Origin: Streptomyces sp. CC228A
GTDB taxonomy: Bacteria; Actinomycetota; Actinomycetes; Streptomycetales; Streptomycetaceae
Direction: 5' to 3'
NCBI RefSeq assembly: GCF_021390935.1
Contig: NZ_JAJPUI010000005.1
Location: forward strand, 186,001-250,000
Length of the DNA: 64,000 nt
The notes under the pieces were generated by a model. It was not told the DNA's origin. It was given only the letters and a program-made list of their open reading frames with translations, and searched no databases. Every line of letters starts with the position of its first letter. The first letter of the stretch is position 1. This document shows, piece after piece, positions 26,605 through 35,157 of the stretch. The position numbers were made by a program, and so were the translations under genes.

Positions 26605-27042
26605 GTGTCCTTCCTGCACGAAGAGTACGGAACCGACGTCGAGATTTACCGCAAGCCGTTCAGCAACGAGGTGATCGCCGACTGCAGCGACCCGCGCGCC
26701 CACGAGGTGCTGGTCGCGTGCGGCTTCGTGAAGAAGACCGTCCCGCCGCACTACGTCTGGCACCAGCTACCCGACGGGCTGTCCGAGGAAGAACAAGCGC
26801 AGCGGGCCACGCGTGCCGCGTGCCTCCTGCGTGCCCGGGGCTTCGACGCGAACGTCGCGGAGGACCTGGTCTCCGTGGAAGCCGTCACCGCCGTACGGGA
26901 CGAGGTCCGGCGGCAGCGGATCAGTGGGGCGGCCACGTCGGCCTCTCCGACCGTCGGCCCGGGCGCGCCACCGGCGCGCCCGGACGCCACGGCCTCGGCC
27001 GCGCCCGCGGCTTCCTCCATCTCCACCCACCGCAGCCGCTAG
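26605..27042 (+). CDS. Single-domain paralogue of the repeated family
   Basis: 145 residues from GTG 26605. Residues 6-90 carry the repeated domain (VEIYRKPFSNEVIAD ... EVLVACGFVKK ... YVWHQLPDG ... LLRARGFDANVAEDL). A Pro/Ala-rich tail follows. It is the last of the block and ends just before the coupling-protein gene. Function unknown. Confidence 0.65.
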   Translation: MSFLHEEYGTDVEIYRKPFSNEVIADCSDPRAHEVLVACGFVKKTVPPHYVWHQLPDGLSEEEQAQRATRAACLLRARGFDANVAEDLVSVEAVTAVRDEVRRQRISGAATSASPTVGPGAPPARPDATASAAPAASSISTHRSR

Positions 27043-27118
27043 GAGCCCCCGTGATCACCAGAAGAACCCGCCGGCCCCAGCCCATCGCCCCTCTCGCACC
27101 ACGTAACGGGACCGCGTT

Positions 27119-28912
27119 TTGTCTCCTGCACGCACCAGCACACCCTCGACCACCACCGGCACCGACTTCCTGCTGTACCTGATGCTGTCCGTCGCCGGCC
27201 TCGGCATGGGGGCCGGGACGCTGGCCTGGTTGTTCGGCAACAGCGCCAACACCCTCACCAGCTCCGGCCCCTGGGCTCCGTACGAGCCGACCGACGCGTT
27301 GCTCCACCCCCAAGAGGTCTGGCCGCACCTTCCACAGCCGGTCCTCGTCGGCGCCTGCTACGTCCTGCCCGCACTCGTACTCCTGGCCGCCGCGCTGCTC
27401 GGCGCGAAGGTGTGGCTGCGGCTGCGCGGCAACCCCAAGGGGCTGGCCGACCAGCGTGACCTGGCCGACCTGATGCCCAAGAAGATCGCGGCCAAGGCGA
27501 TCGACCTCCGTCCAAGCCTCAAGGGCACCAAGCCCAAGGACGTCGTCCCCGACGACCGCGGCGTCCTGCTCGGCACGCTCACGCCCGGCGCGCGCGAGGT
27601 CCGCTCCTCGTGGGAAGACGTGATCCTGGCGATCATGGCACCCCGGTCCGGAAAGACCTCCGGCCTGGCGATCCCGGCGATCCTGCGCGCGCCCGGACCG
27701 GTGCTGCTGACCTCCAACAAGGCGGCCCGCGACGCCTACACCGCCACGCTCGCGGCCCGCGCCGAAGCCGGCACGGTGTGGACGCTCGATCCGCAGCAGA
27801 TCGCCCACGCGCCCCAGACGATGTGGTGGGACATCCTCGCCGACGCCCGAGATCTCGCCGGAGCCCGCCGTCTGGCCGGGCACTTCGTGACCGCCTCCGT
27901 GGACGAGTCGAACGCGGGCGACTTCTGGTCCACCGCCGCCGCGAACACGCTCACCGCGCTGTTCCTCGCCGCCGCCCGCGACCGGCGGCCGATCACCGAC
28001 GTCCTGGCCTGGCTCGCCTCGCCGGCCGACCGCTCCCCCATCGACCTTCTCCAAGACGCCGGACTCGACGCGGTCGCCGCCCAGCTCCAGGGCACCGTGG
28101 CCGGCGCCGTCGAGACCCGCGACGGCATCTTCGAAACGGCGCGGCAGTACGCGAGCTGCCTGCTCGACCCCGCCATCGCTGCCTGGGTCACGCCGCCCAG
28201 CGGCCTCGGCAAGATCCGCGAGTTCAAGCCGGAGGAGTTCGCCACCAGCAAGGACACCCTGTTCCTGCTGTCCAAGGACGGCGGCGGCTCCGCCTCGGCG
28301 ATCATCGCCGCCTCTGCCGACGCGGTGATGCGCGCGGCCGTCATCCAGGCCGAGCGCGACGGCGGGCGGCTCGACGCCCCGCTGCTCGCGATCCTCGACG
28401 AGGCCGCCAACGTGTGCAAGATCGCCGACCTGCCGGACCTGTACTCGCACCTCGGCTCACGCGGCGTCATCCCGATCACGATCCTGCAGTCCTACCGCCA
28501 GGGCGTCCGGGTCTGGGGCGAGGCAGGGATGGACGCCCTGTGGTCCGCCGCAACGATCAAGCTCGTCGGCTCGGGCATCGACGACGCCGACTTCGCGGAC
28601 AAACTCAGCCGCCTGGTGGGCGACCACGACGTCCGTACGGTCTCGGTGTCCACCAGCGAGTCGGGCAAGTCCACATCGGTCTCCATGCGCCAGGAGCGCG
28701 TGCTCCCGGCGGACGCGATCCGCGCCCTGCGCAAGGGTTCCGCGCTGCTGCTGGCCACGGGCATCCGCCCCGCGCTCCTCGACCTCAAGCCCTGGTACCG
28801 GGAGCCGGACGCCGACCGGCTCGGCGCCGCGTCCGCCTCGGCGACCGCGGCGATCACCGAGCGCGCGCTGGCCAAGAACCTGCGCCGAGACGACTTCGGT
28901 CCGGCCGCGTGA
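27119..28912 (+). CDS. TraG/VirD4-like type IV coupling protein
   Basis: About 597 residues. Two membrane helices (about 18-41 and 79-100) precede a TraG/VirD4 ATPase: Walker A-like MAPRSGKTSG (about 174-183), FWSTAAANTL and Walker B-like LLAILDEAANV (about 421-431), then LQSYRQGVRVWG. It should bring the relaxosome to the channel. Start is uncertain: TTG 27119 has no good ribosome-binding site. GTG 27051 follows TAGGAG but is in another frame, which would join by a -1 shift at the TTTT near 27117-27120 (either one lost T or slippage). The stop at 27104 in the coupling frame rules out an earlier in-frame start. Confidence 0.85.
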   Translation: MSPARTSTPSTTTGTDFLLYLMLSVAGLGMGAGTLAWLFGNSANTLTSSGPWAPYEPTDALLHPQEVWPHLPQPVLVGACYVLPALVLLAAALLGAKVWLRLRGNPKGLADQRDLADLMPKKIAAKAIDLRPSLKGTKPKDVVPDDRGVLLGTLTPGAREVRSSWEDVILAIMAPRSGKTSGLAIPAILRAPGPVLLTSNKAARDAYTATLAARAEAGTVWTLDPQQIAHAPQTMWWDILADARDLAGARRLAGHFVTASVDESNAGDFWSTAAANTLTALFLAAARDRRPITDVLAWLASPADRSPIDLLQDAGLDAVAAQLQGTVAGAVETRDGIFETARQYASCLLDPAIAAWVTPPSGLGKIREFKPEEFATSKDTLFLLSKDGGGSASAIIAASADAVMRAAVIQAERDGGRLDAPLLAILDEAANVCKIADLPDLYSHLGSRGVIPITILQSYRQGVRVWGEAGMDALWSAATIKLVGSGIDDADFADKLSRLVGDHDVRTVSVSTSESGKSTSVSMRQERVLPADAIRALRKGSALLLATGIRPALLDLKPWYREPDADRLGAASASATAAITERALAKNLRRDDFGPAA

Positions 28913-29012
28913 CCCCGGTGCTGCCAGGTGCCCGGCTGGCGAGACGCAAACGGTGCACGCCCCCAACCGTCGCGTCCCTGGGCCTTCGCCCCCATCTCCT
29001 TGAGGTACTCCC

Positions 29013-29249
29013 ATGTCCCACCCCGCCCCGTCCTGGGCTTCGATCCGCCGGTCCGAGCGCCTCGCCGGCACACCCGTCGTACGGCGCGGCGCCGACTGGT
29101 GGCTCGTGTCCCCGTCCGGCTCCCTGCTCGCCTCGGACCCCGCGTTCACCGGTGAACTGGACCGCTTCGCCGCCGACCTAGCCGCGGCCGACCGTGCAGT
29201 CGCCGAGATCCGAGCCCAGGGCAAGCCCCCGCGCAAGGCACGGCCGTGA
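29013..29249 (+). CDS. Small unrecognised protein between coupling and DnaB-N-like genes
   Basis: 78 residues from ATG 29013. It starts with RRSERLAGTPVVRRGADWWL and ends in a basic tail (KPPRKARP). The stop overlaps the next ATG-less start (GTGA at 29246), so it is coupled to the DnaB-N-like gene. No motif recognised. Confidence 0.65.
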   Translation: MSHPAPSWASIRRSERLAGTPVVRRGADWWLVSPSGSLLASDPAFTGELDRFAADLAAADRAVAEIRAQGKPPRKARP

Positions 29250-30423
29250 CCCCGCTCGTCCACGCCGAGCAGGCCGTGCTGGGCGCGATCTTCCTGGAGC
29301 CCGGCCACCTCGACAGGCTCTCGCCCTGGCTGCGCCCGGAGCACTTCTCCCGCCCCGCGCACACGGCGATCTACGCCGCGATGCTCCAGCTCAAGGCCGA
29401 CGGGCACCCGGCAGCAGCCACGACGGCCGGCTTCCCCGTCCCGCTGGCCTGGGTGACAGACACGCTGCGGGAGGCGAGCACACGGACCCGCGGGCTCACC
29501 ACCTCGTATCTGCACTCCCTCGCGTCGGCGTGCCCGCGCCCCGACCACGCCCCGGTGTACGGGCGGATGGTCCTGGAGGGGGCCATCCACCGCAGCGTGG
29601 CCCAGCACGCCGCACACCTCCATCAGGCCGCGCTCGCCGATGGCCGGGCCGGCACGGTGGAGGAGACGCTGCACCACGCCCAGGTCCTGACCGACGTACT
29701 CGCCGACCTGGCGCGCGGCTGGGGCACCGAGGCACGTCCCGTGCAGCCGCCCACCCCGTACGCACCCCAGGCCGAGCGCCCGCAGCCGGTGGGCGAGCGG
29801 GTCCTCGCCGACGAGGAGTTCCTCCTCGGCTGCCTCGCCGCCCGCCCCGAGCAGCTGCTCGGCCTGGTGCGGTGGCTCCGCCCCGGCGACTTCGCCGACC
29901 CGGGCCATCAGCAGATCTACCACGCGCTGGGGGCCCTGCATCATCGCGGCGAACCCATCGACCAGCTGACCGTGCTGTGGGAGACCCAGCGTCGCGGCAC
30001 CCTCGCAGACGGGACGCTCCACACCGAGCGTGTGATGCGGATCTGCGATCCACTCGTGGGCGGGGCCGCCGAGCACTTCGGCGAGCAGGTCGTCCACGCC
30101 TCCCTCGTCCGCACGGCCGCCCTCGCGGCCCGGCAGGTCGGCGCCCTGGCCGACCGCGACGCGCTCGCGCCCGGGCAGCTCATCGGCTACGCCCTGCACG
30201 CGCTCGGCCCGCTGGACGACGTGCGCCGCCGACTGCGCCTCGCGCGCGAAGCCGAACCCGAGCAGCGGCGGCGGCAAGCCGTCCCGGTGCGCCGCCTCCT
30301 GCCGCCCGTATCGACGCCGCCCGTGCTCGCAGCCGCCTCGCGGATGCGGCGGCCCCCGCGGCGCCGGTCGCGGCCTCCTGCGCCGCGCTTCCCTCCCGCC
30401 ACAACCTTCGGAGTCCGTCATGA
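29246..30423 (+). CDS. Protein with two DnaB N-terminal-like domains, possibly frameshifted near its end
   Basis: Two copies of a DnaB-N-type helical domain: residues 4-45 (EQAVLGAIFLEPGHLDRL ... AHTAIYAAML) and about 188-235 (DEEFLLGCLAARPEQLLGLV ... GHQQIYHAL). The RecA-like helicase domain is absent, so it cannot be a helicase alone; it may bind primase or a helicase during transfer or replication. The frame from GTG 29246 stays open far past the next gene (to 31210). The adjacent frame instead stops at 30423 with an ATGA overlap onto the next start, so a frameshift near 30285-30330 is likely. The end given assumes that. Confidence 0.62.
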
Positions 30424-31022
30424 CCGACCACACCGGCCGCGCCGGCCTGGAGAAGGACGAACTATACGCAGTGGCCCGGGAGTTCGAGCCGGCCCGCCAC
30501 GAGATTGTCGGGTCGTACACAACGAACTCCCTGCCCGACCTCGTCACCGCGTCCCACCACCTCACCGCGCTGACGGGACTGGTCAAGGACCTGTCGGACG
30601 AGGTCCTCTTCCGCGCCACCGACAACGACCCGGGGCTCGACTTCGGCCCGGTCATCGCCGCGTACACCAGCGCATCCACCCCGGCGGGACGCGCAGTGAA
30701 CAACTACACCGAAGCCTTCGAGCAGCTCGGATTCCTGCGCAGGTACGCGGAAGCCCCACCATCAGCGGACCTTCGCGATGCCCGCCAGGCCGCGTTCGGT
30801 GTCGCGCAGGACCGGCTGGACCTCACCGTGGACTCCCTGCAAGAAACGGTCGTCGCCCTGCGGCACGCGGCCGACCGGATCGACGGCACCCCGCCTCGTG
30901 TCCTCGCCGCGCTCAGCCGCTCGGCCCGTCCTGCGAACTCGATCTATCGCGTCCCGGCCACGCGGCCCGCGGCCGAGCCGACCCGTCTCGCCTACATGCC
31001 GGTGTCCCGCCATGCGCGCTGA
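30420..31022 (+). CDS. Unrecognised helical protein of the transfer operon
   Basis: 200 residues from ATG 30420 (site CGGAGT). Mostly helical and acidic (LVTASHHLTALTGLVKDLSD ... LDLTVDSLQETVVALRHAAD), soluble. No family recognised. The stop overlaps the start of the cytosine methyltransferase frame (ATG 31012) by 11 bases. Confidence 0.68.
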   Translation: MTDHTGRAGLEKDELYAVAREFEPARHEIVGSYTTNSLPDLVTASHHLTALTGLVKDLSDEVLFRATDNDPGLDFGPVIAAYTSASTPAGRAVNNYTEAFEQLGFLRRYAEAPPSADLRDARQAAFGVAQDRLDLTVDSLQETVVALRHAADRIDGTPPRVLAALSRSARPANSIYRVPATRPAAEPTRLAYMPVSRHAR

Positions 31023-32215
31023 TCTCCAGGCAGCGGCGCACCCGCCGTCGATCGGGAGCCTGTGCTCCGGGTACGGCGGTCTGGATCTCGGCGTCCAGGC
31101 CGTCCTCGGCGGAACGATCGCCTGGCATGCCGAGGTCGATCCAGGTCCCGCCCGGATCCTGTCCCGACACTGGCCGGCCGTGCCCAATCTCGGCGACCTC
31201 ACGGCCGTGAACTGGGCCGATGTCCCGGAGGTGTGCGTCCTGACGGCCGGGTTCCCCTGTCAAAGACGTCTCGGTCGCCGGCCGTCGCGCCGGACTGGCT
31301 GATGGCACCCGGTCCGGTCTGTGGTTGCACATCGTCCGTGCCATCGAAGCCCTCAACCCGTGCCTGGTGGTCATCGAGAATGTCCGAGGACTCCTCACCT
31401 CCCCCGCCGGTTCCCCTGGCGACGTGGAACCCTGCCTGTGGTGTCTGGGAGACACCACAGGCCAGCCTGCTGTGCGCGCACTCGGTGCCGTACTCGGCTC
31501 CCTGGCCGACCTCGGGTTCGATGCGCGCTGGTGCGTGCTTCGCGCCTCTGAAGTCGGAGCCCCGCACCGCCGTGAGCGCATCTTCCTCGCCGCCTGGCCC
31601 TCCTGGCGGGCCGCCGTTGCTGAAGACGCCGACGAGCAACCTGGCGACGAACGGAGGGAGTCAGCACCCGGCGAAGAGGAAGCAGGGCGGGCACGGTCCG
31701 AATCTGGCGGACGAGGTCGAGTGGCTGCTGCCGACGCCGAAGGCGTCGGACGGAGCCAAGGGATCGCCCAACCAGCGTCACGGGAACGGGGACCTGACAC
31801 TGTCCTCGGCGGCTGCCCGACTGCTGCCGACCCCACGGGCAAGCGACACCGGCACTCCGGGACGTCGACCGGGCGCGGGCTTCCGGCCCCCGCTCTCAGC
31901 GGTAGTGCTCCCCATGTTCACGGCTCAGACGCCGACGGACGAAGGGCGTGGGGACCGTACGCCGCCGCCATCGCCCGATGGGAGAGGGCAACGCGCCCGG
32001 CACCCCGACCCACGGATGAGGCGGGGCGCCTCAGCCCGCTGTTCGTCGAGTGGATGCAAGGGCTTGAACCCGGCTGGGTGACGGCCACTCCGGGACTGGG
32101 ACGCCCAGCCCAACTATCCGCTCTGGGCAACGGAGTCGTGCCGCAGCAGGCCGCTCGCGCGCTGGAGATCCTCGCGCCTCCCGTCGCGGTCTGCGGCCAT
32201 CACGGCTCGCGGTGA
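31012..32215 (+). pseudogene. Frameshifted DNA cytosine-5 methyltransferase
   Basis: Motif I SLCSGYGGLDLG and catalytic motif IV TAGFPCQ are in the first frame, but right after PCQ a single extra A in TGTCAAAGAC (near 31261-31266) breaks it. The second frame continues with DVSVAGRR, ENVRG (motif VI), RRERIFLAAW (motif VIII) and ends with LSALGNGVVPQQAARAL (motifs IX-X). The middle (about 31600-31910) looks more like coding in a third frame (GGSQHPAKRKQGGHGPNLAD, LLPTPKASD repeats typical of streptomycete Dcm-like proteins), so two more shifts are probable. As written no active enzyme is made. An intact homologue would modify element DNA against restriction. Confidence 0.75.
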
Positions 32216-32308
32216 ACGGCGCTCTCTACACCGGATTCCCGGCCTGACCAAACCCGGTTTTCTTCGGATCCTCGCCACCCCAACCACCGATCTTGCGGAG
32301 GGGTAGCG

Positions 32309-32914
32309 ATGGCCGAACCCGCTCAGGAGAGCGAGCCGATTCGCGTGGCGGACCACGATCTGGACGACCTGGTCGCCACGGTCGCGAGGCTGGTCACGGA
32401 GAGCCGCCAGCAGGGCGAAACACTCGCCCGGCTCACCGACGACGCCCCGCCCTCGAACGACGAGGGCGACGGAGCCGAGCTCGGTGATGGCGAGGGCTCG
32501 GTCGCCGCGACGTCGGCGGCCGAGCCGGGCGACTCGCAGGAACGCCCGGCGTCCATCTTCATCCTGGCCCTCGACGGCAAGGCATACGTCGAGGAACTCG
32601 CGGCGCTGACGAGCTGGGTGCACGACCTGCTGCTGCCGGTCTACGGGCGGGAGATCACCACCGGCCGGCCGTGGTGCCGGCAGTGGCAGGAGCACCCCGA
32701 GGCCGTGGCCCGCCTCCATGCCCTGTGGCTGGCCTGGCAACAGCTCACCGACACCGAGGCCGGCCTCACCGGCCCCTCGACATGGCACCGCGACCACCTC
32801 GACCCCACTCTTCTCCAACTCCGCGTTCCCGACGGTCCATTCGGGGCGTGCACCACCAGTCCTACCCGCCCCAACCACCGGCTCCTGGCTTCGCCCGAGC
32901 CCGCGGGAGCCTGA
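32309..32914 (+). CDS. DUF4913 protein
   Basis: 201 residues from ATG 32309 (site GGAGGGGT). An acidic, low-complexity N-terminal half (1-85) with a helical start (DLDDLVATVARLVTESRQQG) precedes a DUF4913 domain: SWVHDLLLPVYGREIT, PWCRQWQEHPEAVARLHALW, STWHRDHLDPTL. The domain is common in streptomycete mobile elements; function unknown. It is followed directly by the next gene (ATG 32916). Confidence 0.8.
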   Translation: MAEPAQESEPIRVADHDLDDLVATVARLVTESRQQGETLARLTDDAPPSNDEGDGAELGDGEGSVAATSAAEPGDSQERPASIFILALDGKAYVEELAALTSWVHDLLLPVYGREITTGRPWCRQWQEHPEAVARLHALWLAWQQLTDTEAGLTGPSTWHRDHLDPTLLQLRVPDGPFGACTTSPTRPNHRLLASPEPAGA

Positions 32915-32915
32915 C

Positions 32916-33725
32916 ATGACCGCCACATACGAGCCCCAGGCTCCGGACTACCGGATCGGCGGATTCGTAGCAGCCACCGAGCGGATCGAGGAGGACTTCT
33001 TCTCGGTCACGCTCTCGGACGACATGTTCGTACCCCTCGCCGAGCACCACAGCGACGACGGACGCGACACCTACCTGGTGTTCCACGACCGGGCGGCCAT
33101 CTGGGACGTACCCGGCACAGCGGAGTACGTCGCGTTGCACCTCACCCGAGACGTGGAGCAGCGCACCTTCGACTTCGAGTACGAGCGGGCCCCCACCGTC
33201 CCGCTCGCCCAGAACTGGCTCATCCGCCGGGGCTGCCCGCCGGAGGCCACCGCTCCGACCCGCAACCACGGGCCGCGCCCCGCCGATGCGCTCACCTCGC
33301 GGCTGGAGGACCTGCTCCGGACCAATCCCGATGGCCGGTACGAGGTCATCGACCACCACACCGAGACCCCGGGCTCGTTCGACTTCGGCGCCGAGGTGCG
33401 CACCCTCGTCCACGACAGCCACCCGGACTCGGCGCACGCCCCTTACCGGCTCTTCCTCGAAGAGACAGCCAAGGACTGCCGCTCCTACACGGTGCGCGAA
33501 GAAGCCTTCGCCAACGCCGAGGCGGCGGACGACTGGGCCATGGACCGCAGCACTCCTCTCCCTCTGGCCACGGCCCCGAAGAGCACCGTCGGCCACAGGG
33601 CCCAGGCTGCCCGCACCCGCTCATCGCGCGCCGGAACCGCTGGCCTCGCGGTCCCCCCAGCGCCCGTCGCGACTTCTCGCCCCGCGTCTCCTTCCGTACC
33701 GCGCTCTCACCGGGGTTCGCGGTGA
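32916..33725 (+). CDS. Unrecognised 269-residue protein
   Basis: From ATG 32916 (GGGAG upstream), one base after the DUF4913 stop. The N-terminal 100 residues are beta-rich with many aromatic residues (YRIGGFVAATERIEEDFFSV ... YLVFHDRAAIWDVPG); the centre holds EVIDHHTETPGSF and a second beta-rich stretch; the tail is basic and disordered. No family recognised. The stop overlaps the next gene (GTGA, 33722). Confidence 0.68.
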   Translation: MTATYEPQAPDYRIGGFVAATERIEEDFFSVTLSDDMFVPLAEHHSDDGRDTYLVFHDRAAIWDVPGTAEYVALHLTRDVEQRTFDFEYERAPTVPLAQNWLIRRGCPPEATAPTRNHGPRPADALTSRLEDLLRTNPDGRYEVIDHHTETPGSFDFGAEVRTLVHDSHPDSAHAPYRLFLEETAKDCRSYTVREEAFANAEAADDWAMDRSTPLPLATAPKSTVGHRAQAARTRSSRAGTAGLAVPPAPVATSRPASPSVPRSHRGSR

Positions 33726-34195
33726 GCCGGGCGCGGTACGCCTTCGCGGCGCACCCCGAAGCCCTGGCCGATCTGCGCTCCGTTCCTGAGAGCATCCGCG
33801 ACCTGGCCCTGCTGGAGCTGCAGCACCTGGTCCACGGCAACGAACGCGGAGCGGCGCTGACCCGCGAGCTCGCGGGCTGCCACAAGATCTACGTCGATCC
33901 GGAGACCCGCTGGCGCATGGTCGTCCAGTACCGAGACGCCCCGGCGACCTCGCAGCACCGCCGGGAGATCTACCTCCTCGCGGTCGGCGAGCGCCAGGAC
34001 CAGGCCGCCTACCGCACCGCGGCTCGCCGCCTGGACCGCGAACGTGAGGCATCCGCCGGGACCGCGCCACTCCATGGCCGCCGCGCCCAAGCGGCACGGT
34101 CCCGATCCCCGCACGGGAGCGCAGGTCCGGCACACGCCGGTTCGCCGGCCCCCGCCGCTTCCACGGCTCAGCCGCGAGCTCGCCGCCGGTCATGA
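33722..34195 (+). CDS. RelE/ParE-like protein
   Basis: 157 residues from GTG 33722. Residues 1-95 resemble the RelE/ParE toxin fold: YAFAAHPEALADLRSVPESI, ELAGCHKIYVDPETRWRMVV and EIYLLAVGERQDQAAYRTA. A long basic tail (100-157) is unusual for a toxin. No antitoxin is adjacent: the partners on both sides are larger operon genes. It may be a solitary or domesticated RelE homologue. Coupled by overlaps on both sides. Confidence 0.65.
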   Translation: MSRARYAFAAHPEALADLRSVPESIRDLALLELQHLVHGNERGAALTRELAGCHKIYVDPETRWRMVVQYRDAPATSQHRREIYLLAVGERQDQAAYRTAARRLDREREASAGTAPLHGRRAQAARSRSPHGSAGPAHAGSPAPAASTAQPRARRRS

Positions 34196-34236
34196 CGCCC
34201 AGCCCCTCATCCGCCACCGACCGGAGGTACCTCCCC

Positions 34237-35157
34237 ATGTCGCCTCTCGACCTCGGCGGTCTCGCCCCGGATACCAAGGTCCTCGTCGCACCGGTCCACC
34301 TCGCGGGTCCCGGGACGAGGGAGGCAGTCTTCAGCGTCCTCGACAACGCCGCCGGCTGGACGAAGACCGTCGCCTTCGAGACGGACACGTACTACACCAG
34401 CCCGTGTCAGCGAGTCCGTATCGCCAACCCCGTGGAGAGCGCCTACGGCGGCTGGACGTTCACCTACGCCGAGGACCCGCTCGGCGTTCCGGATTGGATG
34501 GCCACCTTCGACCGCAACACGCCCTGCGAGATCATCGTCGCCTTCACAGAGACGCTCGTTGAGAGCCTGCCCAACCACTTCCGCGACTACTTCAGCGGCG
34601 GCAAGCACCACACCGGCCTCGGCCAGGAGGACGTACTGCGCCAGAGCAACTGGGAGTCGGTTCATGGAAGTCGGCCGTACTGGATCGTCTCGCCCGACAG
34701 CCGCGCGGCCCTGCGCACGCGCAGCGGGTGGCTCGACGAGTACACCGAGCTGCTGACTCCGGAGAAGTCCATGTGGCGACTGTCCGGCGGCGTCGATCCC
34801 GTCCACGTGCCGACCTGGAGGGCCTTCTTCAGCAGTAGTACCCCACAGCACCTGCGCACCGCTGCCGCCACCGCTCTCACCAGCGCGGACGCTGTTCCGC
34901 GCTTCGCCGGCGACATCCCCGAACGCCACCACGACCTGGTGAACGTGCGCCTCGCCGAGCCGATGGCCGCCGTTCCCCGGGCCCAGGCGGCCCTGGCCCG
35001 TCGGCCGTCCACGCAGCCGCGCCCGGGGCCGAGGCCGCAACCTCACCCGCATCACCTGCCGCGCACGGTCGTTCACGCCGTCAGCGCTGACGGCCCGCCG
35101 CTCACACCCGGAGATCCCGCATGCCCTCACACACGCTCGACGGCGACGTCTACGTGA
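34237..35157 (+). CDS. DUF317 protein, two units
   Basis: About 306 residues. Two DUF317 units: residues 12-110 (VLVAPVHLAGPG ... TYYTSPCQRVRIA ... WMATFDRNTPCEIIVAFTE) and about 145-235 (WIVSPDSRAALRT ... WRAFFSSSTPQHLRTAAA). A basic Pro/Arg-rich tail follows. DUF317 proteins are abundant in streptomycete chromosomes and elements; function unknown. ATG 34237 with GGAGGT is preferred to ATG 34192, although the latter overlaps the previous stop. The 3' end overlaps the next gene by 37 bases. Confidence 0.78.
   Translation: MSPLDLGGLAPDTKVLVAPVHLAGPGTREAVFSVLDNAAGWTKTVAFETDTYYTSPCQRVRIANPVESAYGGWTFTYAEDPLGVPDWMATFDRNTPCEIIVAFTETLVESLPNHFRDYFSGGKHHTGLGQEDVLRQSNWESVHGSRPYWIVSPDSRAALRTRSGWLDEYTELLTPEKSMWRLSGGVDPVHVPTWRAFFSSSTPQHLRTAAATALTSADAVPRFAGDIPERHHDLVNVRLAEPMAAVPRAQAALARRPSTQPRPGPRPQPHPHHLPRTVVHAVSADGPPLTPGDPACPHTRSTATST

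Noticed and set aside
28457..30703. 748-residue leftward ORF opposite the coupling and DnaB-N-like genes
   Set aside because: Composition (Gly/Arg/Ala repeats) and lack of motifs mark it as a shadow of the rightward genes.
30420..31210. Reading the DnaB-N-like frame through to 31210 as one 654-residue protein
   Set aside because: The part after 30.38 kb has shadow-like composition and overlaps a well-formed gene at 30420; a frameshift is more likely.
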